This document shows positions 16,671-25,324 of a stretch of DNA of 64,000 nucleotides, piece after piece (the stretch's first letter is position 1; every line of letters starts with the position of its first letter). The translations under genes and the position numbers were made by a program. The notes under the pieces are model-generated. The model was given only the letters and a program-made list of their open reading frames with translations, made no database searches and was not told the DNA's origin. Where the stretch lies: contig JAENZJ010000001.1 of NCBI GenBank assembly GCA_016841325.1, positions 186,001 to 250,000 on the forward strand. Reading direction: 5' to 3'. The DNA is from Thermincola carboxydiphila. GTDB lineage: Bacteria; Bacillota; Thermincolia; Thermincolales; UBA2595.

Positions 16671-17186
16671 ATGAAGATCATTGTCAGGGGAAAAAATATT
16701 GAAGTCACTAATGCTTTAAAAGACTATGTCGAAAAAAAACTTGTAAAACTTGAGAAATACCTTGATCTGTCCGAGGCACAGGTTACTTTGGTAGTGGTGA
16801 AAGATACCCACAAGGTTGAGGTGACCATACCTGTTAATGGAATGATACTTAGAGGTGAAGAGGCAACGGGTGATATGTATGCTTCGGTGGACCTGGTTAT
16901 TGAAAAACTGGAAAAACAGATTAACAAGTATAAAGGCAGGTTTAATAAGAAAGCCAGGATTGATGGCAAAGTTGTACCAGTCACTGAGGACCAGAATTAT
17001 GAGGAACCTCTCATCAAAAAGACCAAGAGGTTTGCTGTTAAGCCAATGCCGGTGGAAGAGGCTGTTATGCAAATGAATCTGCTGGGACACAGTTTCTTTG
17101 TTTTCTCCAATGCCGAGACTGAAGAGGTTAATGTATTGTATAAAAGAAAAGACGGAAACTATGGTTTAATTGAGCCAGAGTTCTAA
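16671..17186 (+). CDS. hpf: Ribosome hibernation promoting factor, long form
   Basis: Dimerises 70S ribosomes in stationary phase. The 171-residue product has the N-terminal S30AE domain (MKIIVRGKNIEVTNALKDYV, KLVKLEKYL, VEVTIPVNG) and the C-terminal dimerisation domain of long HPFs (RFAVKPMPVEEAVMQMNLLG, FVFSNAET, YKRKDGNYGLIEP). ATG at 16671 lies 8 bases after AAAGGAG; the GTG at 16662 is part of that ribosome site. The leader has nested complementary segments (GGTAAA with TTTACC, TTCC with GGAA). Position before secA matches Bacillus. Confidence 0.95.
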   Translation: MKIIVRGKNIEVTNALKDYVEKKLVKLEKYLDLSEAQVTLVVVKDTHKVEVTIPVNGMILRGEEATGDMYASVDLVIEKLEKQINKYKGRFNKKARIDGKVVPVTEDQNYEEPLIKKTKRFAVKPMPVEEAVMQMNLLGHSFFVFSNAETEEVNVLYKRKDGNYGLIEPEF

Positions 17187-17211
17187 AAATTATTAATACA
17201 CCTTTTAACAA

Positions 17212-17250
17212 AAAGGGCTCACTCTTTCCGGGTGGGTCCTTTAATATTTT
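17212..17250 (+). terminator. Terminator of hpf
   Basis: An 11-bp stem with two wobble pairs (AAAGGGCTCAC with GTGGGTCCTTT), a 9-base loop and a following TTAATATTTT. Confidence 0.65.
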
Positions 17251-17382
17251 CAAAACTCAGCTCCGGGAGGAACTAAGAACTCTTGATTCACTAAGATGGC
17301 GGGCAAATCAAACGAAAATATATAAATTAACAGAATTTCGGAAAAATTTTCTGCTAATTTGTCTAAGAAAAAGAAGGAAAAA

Positions 17383-17412
17383 TTGCTTAAAAGTAGAAAA
17401 TAGAATTATAAA
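17383..17412 (+). promoter_or_regulatory. Possible promoter of the gene at 17479
   Basis: TTGCTT and TATAAA with an 18-base spacer in an AT-rich gap. Moderately convincing. Confidence 0.4.
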
Positions 17413-17478
17413 TTTTCAGAAGTAAGAATTATTGCATGAATGCAGGTTTAAAAATTTAGAAGAAACGCGGGGGTTTTT

Positions 17479-18135
17479 ATGGCATCAGAGAGATATGTCA
17501 AAGGCAAACTTGCCGATTATGAGGACATCATCAGACAGATAAAAGACGTCATTTCCGCGCGGATTGTTACCAACGAAACCGGAGAAATAGCCGAAATTCA
17601 TGTGCTGGCCGGATCCAGCAGGAGCCCAAAGCAGATAGTCAGGGATATTGAATCGGCTTTTATGGCTCAGTTTGGGGTCAGTATTGACCATAAAAAAGTA
17701 AGCGTTGCCCAGATGCAGGATGATGAAGGCTCCGGGCCAATGCAGGAAATAAGGCCTAAACTTTCTGCTGTGACCGTTGTTTCAGGGGGCCGGAAGACTG
17801 AGGCCAAGGTTGATTTGGAAATTGGCGGCGAAATATATGGTGGTATAGCCTCAGGGCCAAGTACGGCAAACAATAAACTGAGGGTTATCGCCCAGGCTAC
17901 GGTTTTGGCTATAGAAAGCTATATGAAGGGAACATGCAGCATTGTGACGGAGGATATTACACGGTTTCTGCTGGCCGGAAGGGATGCTGTGGCAGTTTCC
18001 GTTTCCCTGATAACTAACGTGGGAGAAGAGAGGTTGATAGGATCCGCATTCCTCAATCATGATGAAAGGGAAGCAGCTGTCAAGGCAACTCTTGCTGCCG
18101 TTAACCGGCGGATGGCACTGCTGCTCAATGATTGA
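17479..18135 (+). CDS. Conserved protein of unknown function with two LeuA-regulatory-like repeats
   Basis: A 218-residue soluble protein that I do not recognise by name. Residues 10-75 form a small alpha/beta domain (ISARIVTNETGEIAEIHVLA, SRSPKQIVRDIESAF) that looks like a ligand or nucleic-acid binding fold. The second half contains two similar beta-rich units followed by a helix: AKVDLEIGGEIYGG to AIESYM, and AVSVSLITNVGEERLIGS to AAVNRRM. The unit pattern recalls the isopropylmalate-synthase regulatory domain. ATG at 17479 follows GCGGGGG. It is transcribed alone, ahead of the HD-GYP pair. Confidence 0.6.
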   Translation: MASERYVKGKLADYEDIIRQIKDVISARIVTNETGEIAEIHVLAGSSRSPKQIVRDIESAFMAQFGVSIDHKKVSVAQMQDDEGSGPMQEIRPKLSAVTVVSGGRKTEAKVDLEIGGEIYGGIASGPSTANNKLRVIAQATVLAIESYMKGTCSIVTEDITRFLLAGRDAVAVSVSLITNVGEERLIGSAFLNHDEREAAVKATLAAVNRRMALLLND

Positions 18136-18161
18136 TACCAAAATGTAATGTTATTTTGAAG

Positions 18162-18456
18162 GACCGACAGAGGCCAGATCTTTGTTTTGAAATTTGTTTT
18201 TCAGTAAAGTAAGACCAGAAAAAAAAGCAAACAGACGAGCGAAACCCACCCGAGCGGAAGTCCAGATACCGACTGGTGCATAGCGATTACCGGTTGAGTC
18301 AGAGACAGAACGGGGGGTTACTTTACATGAAAGCAACTTTGGTTAAGATCGCTATGGCTATTGTTACTTTAGTTTTAGCAGGTGGTGCAGGTTGGAAACT
18401 GTAAAACATGATCTGCCAATTCCCTTAGAGTAACAAACTGTCGGTCTCTTATTTTT
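18162..18456 (+). ncRNA. Candidate structured leader RNA upstream of the HD-GYP genes
   Basis: An unassigned noncoding leader that fills the 336-base gap. GACCGACAG (18162-18170) is perfectly complementary to CTGTCGGTC (18437-18445). GTAAAGTAA (18204-18212) is perfectly complementary to TTACTTTAC (18318-18326), the 9 bases between the GGGGGG ribosome site and the ATG of the small ORF at 18327. Inside it CGACTGGT and ACCGGTTG form an 8-bp hairpin with two wobbles. The outer right arm is followed by TTATTTTTTAA just before the HD-GYP ribosome site. Looks like a translational switch; it does not match the c-di-GMP riboswitch consensus as I know it. Confidence 0.5.
18327..18404 (+). CDS. 25-residue hydrophobic peptide in the structured leader
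   Basis: A short ORF with a good ribosome site (CGGGGGG, 9 bases before ATG). It encodes a basic start (MKATLVK), a hydrophobic stretch IAMAIVTLVLAGGAG and a C-terminal WKL: a single membrane span. The start codon directly follows one arm of a 9-bp perfect stem, so translation may be blocked when the RNA folds. It could be a leader peptide for the HD-GYP genes, a small membrane regulator, or a toxin-like peptide. No homologue is recognised. Confidence 0.45.
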   Translation: MKATLVKIAMAIVTLVLAGGAGWKL

Positions 18457-18471
18457 TAAGGTGGTCTATCT

Positions 18472-19755
18472 ATGAAAGATTACCCTTTTTCAGCTAAAGT
18501 ATATATATGGATTATCGTTATTGTTGCTTCAATACTGTTATGGTTCTTAAGCCATGATATTAGTTACAATTGGGAGACTATTACAGGTTTTATATTTTTT
18601 GCAATCCTTGCGGCTATTACTGATTCGCTGCCTGTGTCATTACCCCGGGGAGGCCGTGTTACAGTCACAGTGGCAGTAGCTTATGCAAGTATCGTTTTGT
18701 TCGGCCCTTTGGTCTCGGTATGTATCATGATTTTTGCCAATTTAATCAGTGAGTTACTCTCAAAAAGTCAATTATATAAATTTACATTCAATTGTGCCCA
18801 GTTTATATTAGCTACTGGAACTGCAGGCTTGGTTTATCAATATTTAGGTGGAGAAAATTACGCTGTTAGTTTTAACAACTTAATCCCTTATCTGGGTGCT
18901 GCAGTTTGTTACATTACCGTTAATGCTATAGCTTTTTCTATTGCTTTCTCTTTAGTTAACGGAGTATCTATTTATGTGGTTTGGTTGTCTCATATCCGTT
19001 GGGCCATCCCTAATATGTTATTACTCGCTCCTTTAGGCCTCCTTATGGCCAAACTGTATACCTACACCGGTCCCATGGGAGTAATCCTCTTCTTTGCTCC
19101 ACTGCTCCTGGCCCGCTATATATTCAAATCCTACATGGACACCCGGGAAGTCTACCTGAATACCCTGGAAGCTCTGGCCAGTGCCCTTGATGCCAAAGAT
19201 AAATACACCAAAGGCCACTCTGACAGGGTGGCCGGTTATGCTGTGGAGCTGGCACGCCAGCTGAAGCTGCGGGAAGACCAGGTGGAAGCTGTTAACCACA
19301 TGGCTTTTTTGCATGATATAGGAAAAATCGGAATCAGTGATGAACTCCTGACCAGGGTAGGCAGGCTGGATGTCAGTGAGTTTGACAAGATCAAGCTGCA
19401 TCCCGTTATCGGGGAACACATCTTAAAGGAGCTTAACTACCTCGGCTCCTATACCCATTTTGTCAGGAGCCACCACGAGAAATATGACGGTTCCGGCTAT
19501 CCTGACGGGCTTAAAGGCCGGGAGATACCTCTTGGCGCCCGGATTATCACCCTGGCAGATTCTTTTGATGCCATGACCACCGACAGGTCTTACCGTGCCA
19601 AGATGACACCCGAAGAGGCACTGGAAGAGGTAAAACGCTGCTCAGGGACCCACTTTGATCCGGAACTTGTAGAGGCCTTTGTGGCTCTGCGAAGTGAAAA
19701 ACCGGCAGAGCAAACCGGCGCTTTTCTGGAGGCTGCATCAGCAGCCGAAAAATAA
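18472..19755 (+). CDS. Membrane HD-GYP domain protein (putative c-di-GMP phosphodiesterase)
   Basis: A 427-residue membrane protein. About seven hydrophobic segments fill residues 10-225, and residues 230-405 form an HD-GYP domain with HDIGKIG at 281-287 and DGSGYPDGLKG at 339-349, plus the helix signature KGHSDRV. HD-GYP enzymes hydrolyse cyclic di-GMP to pGpG or GMP. The metal-binding residues and the GYP loop are intact. ATG at 18472 follows AAGGTGG. The membrane half is AT-richer than the catalytic half. A paralogue follows after 42 bases. Confidence 0.85.
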   Translation: MKDYPFSAKVYIWIIVIVASILLWFLSHDISYNWETITGFIFFAILAAITDSLPVSLPRGGRVTVTVAVAYASIVLFGPLVSVCIMIFANLISELLSKSQLYKFTFNCAQFILATGTAGLVYQYLGGENYAVSFNNLIPYLGAAVCYITVNAIAFSIAFSLVNGVSIYVVWLSHIRWAIPNMLLLAPLGLLMAKLYTYTGPMGVILFFAPLLLARYIFKSYMDTREVYLNTLEALASALDAKDKYTKGHSDRVAGYAVELARQLKLREDQVEAVNHMAFLHDIGKIGISDELLTRVGRLDVSEFDKIKLHPVIGEHILKELNYLGSYTHFVRSHHEKYDGSGYPDGLKGREIPLGARIITLADSFDAMTTDRSYRAKMTPEEALEEVKRCSGTHFDPELVEAFVALRSEKPAEQTGAFLEAASAAEK

Positions 19756-19797
19756 ATGTTGGCATAAACAGGGCTAAGTATAGGCAGGGGAGAGCAT

Positions 19798-21054
19798 ATG
19801 GAAACAGGGGCTGTTTCAAAAACAACTGTTATCGGACACAGGGTAGTTTCTTTTTTTTCTGTAGCCTGTGGATTACTGGTTGTTTTCATCAGCGCTTTAC
19901 ATATTAATGAAAAATTTCTTTCTCCGGTGGCGATTTATGCGGTGCTGTCTTTTATCGCTCAGCTGATGCCGGTAAGGTTGTCACAGGGAACTGTTTTTTC
20001 GGTTGCTTTTATCCTGGATCTGGTACTGCTTTCCCTTTATGGTGTCCCTGCTGCCACATTAACAAGGTTTGTGACCACTTTGGCTGCCGGCTTCTTTTCG
20101 ACTCTTTTGGGGAAGGACGAATCTCTTGGCAGTATAGTAAAGCTGGCCTGCCAGATGGTCCTGGCAACCGGGGCTGCAGGAGTGGTATACCTGATTATTC
20201 CTGCACCGGTTGTGGCATCTGTTATTGCATCTGTGGTTTATTTCCTGGTATATGCGGTTTTTATTGCTTTTGAAGGCATGCTGCATACGGGAGATTCCTT
20301 TTCTGCCAACTGGTCTGCCACGATAAAGACTATTGGGGGTAATTACTTTGCCCTGGCATGTTTAACATATCTTTTAATTTACATCATTCAGAACAGCATA
20401 CTGGAATCACAGTTGTTTGTGCTTCTTCTCTTTTTTGTTCCGGTAATGCTTGTCAGCCACGCCTTTAGGTTGTCCCTGAACATTCAGCAGAGCTATCTGA
20501 AGACTGTACAGACTCTTGCCAAGGCCATAGAAGCCAAAGACCCTTATATGAAAGGCCATTCACAGAGGGTGGCCGAGCTCACCCTGGCCCTGGCAAAAGA
20601 TTTCTACTTCTCGGATAAAGACCTCCAAAAGCTTGAGTATGTTGCCCTCCTCCATGATGCAGGGAAAATAGGGGTCTCTGACGAAATATTGAATAAGCCC
20701 GGACCGCTGTCCCTGGAGGAATATGAGATTGTAAAACAGCACACCATTCTGGGGGCAGAAATTCTGCAGAAGATAAAGTTTCTTTCTTCAGAGGCGCCAT
20801 TCGTAAGGCACCACCATGAGAGGTATGACGGGACAGGTTACCCTGCAGGGCTGCAGGGTGAAAATATTCCACTCGTGTCACGGTTTCTGGCCCTGGCAGA
20901 TGCATATGATGCCATGACCACTGACCGCCCTTTCAGGGGGGCCAAGACGCCGCAGCAGGCGGTTGCGGAGATAGAGATACTGGCTGGAACCCAGTTTGAC
21001 CCTAACCTGATTGAAAATTTTAAGACAGTACTTCACAAACGGGGCGAAATTTAA
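19798..21054 (+). CDS. Membrane HD-GYP domain protein, second copy
   Basis: A 418-residue paralogue of the preceding protein, with the same layout: hydrophobic segments through about residue 220, then HD-GYP with HDAGKIG at 286-292 and DGTGYPAGLQG at 344-354. Catalytic motifs are intact. The membrane sensor halves are much less alike than the catalytic halves, so the two probably read different signals into the same cyclic di-GMP pool. ATG at 19798 lies 5 bases after AGGGGAG. The DUF5317 membrane gene follows after 18 bases. Confidence 0.85.
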   Translation: METGAVSKTTVIGHRVVSFFSVACGLLVVFISALHINEKFLSPVAIYAVLSFIAQLMPVRLSQGTVFSVAFILDLVLLSLYGVPAATLTRFVTTLAAGFFSTLLGKDESLGSIVKLACQMVLATGAAGVVYLIIPAPVVASVIASVVYFLVYAVFIAFEGMLHTGDSFSANWSATIKTIGGNYFALACLTYLLIYIIQNSILESQLFVLLLFFVPVMLVSHAFRLSLNIQQSYLKTVQTLAKAIEAKDPYMKGHSQRVAELTLALAKDFYFSDKDLQKLEYVALLHDAGKIGVSDEILNKPGPLSLEEYEIVKQHTILGAEILQKIKFLSSEAPFVRHHHERYDGTGYPAGLQGENIPLVSRFLALADAYDAMTTDRPFRGAKTPQQAVAEIEILAGTQFDPNLIENFKTVLHKRGEI

Positions 21055-21072
21055 CTACGGGGTGAAATTTAA

Positions 21073-21600
21073 ATGTTTTTTGAAATAATAATTATTGCAC
21101 TTATCATAGGGTTGGTGACCGGAGGACGTTTCGGCAACCTTGGGCAGCTGAATATCAGGTGTATATACATTATTGTACTGGCCTACTTAATTCAAGTAGG
21201 CATTGATTTTGGGGCTTCCAGGTGGGAGTTTGGGGGTTACCCCTACCTGCATATCTTTTCGTATTTTATCCTGCTTTTTGCCCTTATTAAGAACCGCCGC
21301 ATACCTGGGATGCAGTTGATAATTGCCGGGACCCTGCTGAACTTTGCCGTTATCGCACTGAACAGCGGCCAGATGCCGGTGCGTGCTGATGTGATTCCGG
21401 CAGAGATGGCAGAGTTTCTGGCATCCGGAAAGGCCGGAACCCATGGGCTGATGACAGGGGAGACCTATTTGGCTTTTCTTGCAGACATATTTTTTATAAA
21501 ATTACCGTACCAGCACCAATTGATCAGCATCGGGGATATCCTGATAAATGCAGGTGTCATGGCCCTGATCATAAAAGGAGTACGGGGGAATACCCAATGA
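21073..21600 (+). CDS. DUF5317 family membrane protein
   Basis: A 175-residue protein with about five hydrophobic segments. The start MFFEIIIIALIIGLVTGG followed by LGQLNIR, the middle NSGQMPVR and the end ISIGDILINAGVMALI are the pattern of DUF5317. The function is unknown. GGGGTGA lies 7 bases before ATG at 21073. Co-transcribed with the two HD-GYP genes, so it may act with them at the membrane. Confidence 0.75.
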   Translation: MFFEIIIIALIIGLVTGGRFGNLGQLNIRCIYIIVLAYLIQVGIDFGASRWEFGGYPYLHIFSYFILLFALIKNRRIPGMQLIIAGTLLNFAVIALNSGQMPVRADVIPAEMAEFLASGKAGTHGLMTGETYLAFLADIFFIKLPYQHQLISIGDILINAGVMALIIKGVRGNTQ

Positions 21601-21638
21601 ACTCCCTAAAACCCTAATATTCGCCATTCTGCCGCGGC

Positions 21639-21667
21639 TTGAACTCTTACCCTGAACGTGCTAAAAT
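21639..21667 (+). promoter_or_regulatory. Promoter of secA
   Basis: TTGAAC and TAAAAT separated by 17 bases, giving a secA leader of about 70 bases. Confidence 0.55.
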
Positions 21668-21695
21668 CTAAAATGTATATATCTGTGTTTATTGT

Positions 21696-21720
21696 GAGAC
21701 CGCACAGGTCTCTTTCCTTA
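21696..21720 (+). promoter_or_regulatory. Hairpin in the secA leader, possible attenuator
   Basis: GAGACC and GGTCTC form a perfect 6-bp stem with a 5-base loop, followed by TTTCCTTATT, about 20 bases after the expected transcription start and just before the secA ribosome site. Confidence 0.4.
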
Positions 21721-21741
21721 TTGAAAGAAGGGGTGTTTTTT

Positions 21742-24357
21742 ATGCTAGGGCTTGTGAAAAAGCTGTTTGATGATAATGCCAAGATTATTAAAAAGCTCCA
21801 GAAAACCGTTGCTGAAATAAATGATCTTGAGTCGGAGATTCAGAGACTGACAGACCAGGAGCTGCAGGCCAAAACGGGAGAGTTCAAAAACAGGCTGGCC
21901 AATGGCGCTGACCTTGATGACCTGCTGCCGGAAGCATTTGCCGTGGTCCGGGAAGCGTCAAAGAGAATACTGGGGATGCGGCATTTTGATGTCCAGCTGA
22001 TAGGCGGGATGGTCCTTCACCAGGGAAGGATAGCTGAAATGAAGACCGGTGAAGGTAAAACCCTTGTGGCCACTCTGCCGGCTTACCTCAATGCCCTTAC
22101 CGGGCGGGGAGTCCACATCGTTACAGTAAACGATTACCTGGCTACCAGGGACAGCGAATGGATGGGGCAGATTTTCCGTTTTCTGGGCCTCTCTGTTGGC
22201 CTGATAGTCCACGGGCTGGATTATGACCAAAAAATAGCGGCTTATAACTCTGATATTGTTTATGGAACCAACAATGAATTCGGTTTTGACTACCTCAGGG
22301 ACAATATGGTGCTTCAGAAAGAGCACATGGTCCAGAGAGACCTCTATTATGCCATAGTGGACGAGGTTGACAGTATCCTGATTGATGAGGCCAGGACCCC
22401 GCTCATTATATCCGGGCAGGCTGATAAGGCTACCGACCTTTACTACACGATGGCCAAAGTAGTGCCCAGGCTGAAAAAGGAAGAACACTTCACTGTTGAT
22501 GAAAAAGCCCATACTGTTGTCCTTACAGAGGAGGGTGTGGCTGCAGTTGAGCAGCTCCTGGGGGTGCAGAATCTGTATGAAGATGACCATATCGAACTCA
22601 CCCACCACTTGAACCAGGCCCTCAAGGCTTATGCCCTGATGAAAAGGGACAGGGATTATGTGGTCAAAGACGGTGAAGTAATCATAGTTGATGAGTTTAC
22701 CGGCCGCCTGATGCTGGGACGCCGTTACAGTGAAGGGTTACACCAGGCCATTGAGGCCAAAGAGGGTGTAAAGATAGAAAGGGAGTCCCAGACCCTGGCC
22801 ACCATTACGTTCCAGAACTATTTCCGGATGTATGAGAAGCTGGCAGGTATGACAGGTACTGCGGAAACTGAGGAGGACGAGTTCCGCAAGATTTACGGCC
22901 TTGATGTGGTGGTCATTCCTACCAACAAACCAATGATCAGGCAGGATTTGCCTGATGTCATCTATAAGACTGAAAAGGCCAAGTTTGATGCCGTTGTAGA
23001 CGAAATTGCGGAACGGCATGCCAAGGGACAGCCGGTGCTGGTAGGTACCATCTCCATTGAGAAATCCGAAGAATTAAGTGCTATGCTGAAGAAGCGGGGC
23101 ATCCCGCACCAGGTGCTGAATGCCAAGTACCATGAAAAAGAGGCGGAAATCGTGGCTCAGGCCGGCCGTCTCGGTGCGGTCACCATTGCTACCAACATGG
23201 CCGGACGCGGTACCGACATCCTCCTGGGGGGGAACCCCGAGTTCCTGGCACAGGCCCAGGCCAACAAGGGAGAAAACGGGCAGGTTGACCGGGAGGACTA
23301 TGAAAGGCTTTTCAAAAAAATTAAAGAGGAAACCGACCGGGAACACGAAAAAGTCGTTTCTCTTGGTGGACTGCATATTATCGGTACTGAGCGCCACGAG
23401 AGCCGCCGGATTGATAATCAGCTCCGCGGCCGTGCCGGGCGTCAGGGTGACCCCGGGTCCACCAGGTTCTATATTTCCATGGAAGATGACCTGATGCGCC
23501 TGTTTGGTTCCGATAACATCAGCAGCCTGATGGGTAAACTGGGGATGGAGGATGACATTCCTATTGAACATTCCCTGATTACCAGGTCAATAGAAACTGC
23601 CCAGAAAAGAGTGGAAAACCGCAACTTTGATATCAGGAAACACGTTCTGGAATATGATGATGTCATGAACAAACAGCGGGAAGTAATCTACGACCAGCGC
23701 AGGCAGGTGCTCCTTGAAGATAACCTCAGGGGGACCATCAACCAGATGATTGATACGCTGATGGACAGCGACCTGGATATTTACTGTAACCCGGGGGTGC
23801 ATCCCGAGGAATGGGACCTCCAGGGGCTGCTTGACCACGCCAGGGATTTGTACCTGCCCAATCACTCGCTGACTCCTGAAGACCTGACTGACATGGGCAG
23901 GGATGCGATAAAAGACCTGTTGTACCAAAAGTCAATGGAAACCTATGATGCCCGTGAGCAGGAGCTTGGTGAAGAACGTATCAGGCAGATTGAAAAGGTT
24001 ATCCTGCTCAGGATGGTTGATGAAAAATGGATGGACCACCTTGATGCGATGGACCAGCTGCGGCAGGGTATCGGGCTCCGGGCATATGGTCAGAAAGACC
24101 CCCTGGTGGAGTACAAGTTCGAGGGATATGAGATGTTCCAGAACATGATAGCCTCCATCCAGGAGGATGTTGTGCGCTATATCTTCCGGGTAAATGTGGT
24201 CCAGGAACCGGCACCCCAGCACCAGAATGTTACTGAGAACAGGTACAGTGAAGACAGCGGTCCCAGGCAGCCGCGGAAGGTGGAAAACAGGATCGGCAGG
24301 AATGACCCGTGTCCCTGCGGGAGCGGGAAGAAATACAAAAAATGTTGTGGGAAGTAG
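21742..24357 (+). CDS. secA: Preprotein translocase ATPase SecA
   Basis: The motor that drives unfolded proteins through SecYEG. The 871-residue protein has Walker A MKTGEGKT (residues 100-107), [16 protein letters not shown] in NBD1, the helicase-like GTISIEKSE and NMAGRGTDI of NBD2, and [21 protein letters not shown]. It ends in the zinc-binding SEC-C motif [21 protein letters not shown] at 21742 lies 8 bases after GAAGGGG; the open frame back to 21658 overlaps the promoter. A terminator follows. Confidence 0.98.
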   Translation: MLGLVKKLFDDNAKIIKKLQKTVAEINDLESEIQRLTDQELQAKTGEFKNRLANGADLDDLLPEAFAVVREASKRILGMRHFDVQLIGGMVLHQGRIAEMKTGEGKTLVATLPAYLNALTGRGVHIVTVNDYLATRDSEWMGQIFRFLGLSVGLIVHGLDYDQKIAAYNSDIVYGTNNEFGFDYLRDNMVLQKEHMVQRDLYYAIVDEVDSILIDEARTPLIISGQADKATDLYYTMAKVVPRLKKEEHFTVDEKAHTVVLTEEGVAAVEQLLGVQNLYEDDHIELTHHLNQALKAYALMKRDRDYVVKDGEVIIVDEFTGRLMLGRRYSEGLHQAIEAKEGVKIERESQTLATITFQNYFRMYEKLAGMTGTAETEEDEFRKIYGLDVVVIPTNKPMIRQDLPDVIYKTEKAKFDAVVDEIAERHAKGQPVLVGTISIEKSEELSAMLKKRGIPHQVLNAKYHEKEAEIVAQAGRLGAVTIATNMAGRGTDILLGGNPEFLAQAQANKGENGQVDREDYERLFKKIKEETDREHEKVVSLGGLHIIGTERHESRRIDNQLRGRAGRQGDPGSTRFYISMEDDLMRLFGSDNISSLMGKLGMEDDIPIEHSLITRSIETAQKRVENRNFDIRKHVLEYDDVMNKQREVIYDQRRQVLLEDNLRGTINQMIDTLMDSDLDIYCNPGVHPEEWDLQGLLDHARDLYLPNHSLTPEDLTDMGRDAIKDLLYQKSMETYDAREQELGEERIRQIEKVILLRMVDEKWMDHLDAMDQLRQGIGLRAYGQKDPLVEYKFEGYEMFQNMIASIQEDVVRYIFRVNVVQEPAPQHQNVTENRYSEDSGPRQPRKVENRIGRNDPCPCGSGKKYKKCCGK

Positions 24358-24362
24358 TACCC

Positions 24363-24402
24363 AACGGGCTCTTGGCACTTAGGTGCAATAGAGCCCGTTT
24401 AT
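24363..24402 (+). terminator. Terminator of secA
   Basis: AACGGGCTCT (24363-24372) pairs perfectly with AGAGCCCGTT (24390-24399), with an inner GCAC/GTGC stem and a T tract. Confidence 0.8.
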
Positions 24403-24537
24403 ATTTATAAAGACTGCATAAAACGGTTGAGACAACTCAAGTGAAAAAAATGTCAAATTATCCATAATTTTTGCAGGAAAAGACGAAAAAACAGCTAATT
24501 ATTATATTAAATATGTGATTAAGAAGGTGGGCCAAGA

Positions 24538-25314
24538 GTGGATTTAACGTCAATTTTGGGACTTGTGGTCGGATTTGGAATGCTTATAGGCGGCTTTATG
24601 CTGGAGGGCGGGCATTTTACTTCCCTGCTGGAACCGACTGCGGCCATGATCGTTTTCGGCGGTACGGCAGGAGCAACTATTGCCAGCTTTTCGATGGAGG
24701 ATGTCAAGCAGATTCCCCAGTTGTTTAAAATCACTTTTACTGAAAAGAAATACGAGGTCCAGGAGCTTATTGCCATTTTGAGCAGTTTTGCAGAAAAGGC
24801 CCGGCGTGAGGGCCTGCTGAGCCTGGAAAGGGAGACGGCCACTATTGATGATGAGTTTCTTAAGCAGGGAATACAGCTGGTAGTTGATGGTACCGACCCG
24901 GCCCTGGTGAGGGATATTCTGGAGACCCAGATAGAGTTTACTGACCAGAGACATAAAATCGGGGCTGACATCTTTGAAGCCGCAGGTGGTTACTCACCTA
25001 CCATGGGTATTATCGGAACCGTTATGGGTCTTGTCCACGTTCTCAGTAACCTGGCTGACCCGGACTCCCTCGGCCCGTCTATTGCTGTAGCCTTTATTGC
25101 GACACTTTACGGTGTGGCTTTTGCCAATGTTGTTTACCTGCCTATCGGCCACAAATTAAAACTGAAGAGTAAGCAGGAGCGGTTTGTTATGGAGATAGCC
25201 CTTGAAGGCATCCTCTCTATCCAGGCCGGTGACAACCCGAGTATTGTAAAAGAAAAACTCAAGGCCTTCTTATCAGCAAAAGTTCGCCAGGAAAACATAG
25301 CCGCAAAGGAATAG
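24538..25314 (+). CDS. motA: Flagellar stator protein MotA
   Basis: Ion-channel subunit of the flagellar stator. The 258-residue protein has four hydrophobic segments (residues about 3-22, 31-50, 150-172, 180-200), and the cytoplasmic loop between the second and third carries charged residues for rotor contact. SPTMGIIGTVMGLVHVL is the conserved third-helix motif. GTG at 24538 follows AAGGTGG. Stop is 10 bases before motB. H+ or Na+ use cannot be decided. Confidence 0.92.
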   Translation: MDLTSILGLVVGFGMLIGGFMLEGGHFTSLLEPTAAMIVFGGTAGATIASFSMEDVKQIPQLFKITFTEKKYEVQELIAILSSFAEKARREGLLSLERETATIDDEFLKQGIQLVVDGTDPALVRDILETQIEFTDQRHKIGADIFEAAGGYSPTMGIIGTVMGLVHVLSNLADPDSLGPSIAVAFIATLYGVAFANVVYLPIGHKLKLKSKQERFVMEIALEGILSIQAGDNPSIVKEKLKAFLSAKVRQENIAAKE

Positions 25315-25324
25315 GGGTGATGGC

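Noticed and set aside
18162-18326. Cyclic di-GMP (GEMM) riboswitch ahead of the HD-GYP genes
   Set aside because: The position is attractive, but the conserved GEMM blocks (such as GGGACGCAAAGC) are absent. It is reported as unassigned.
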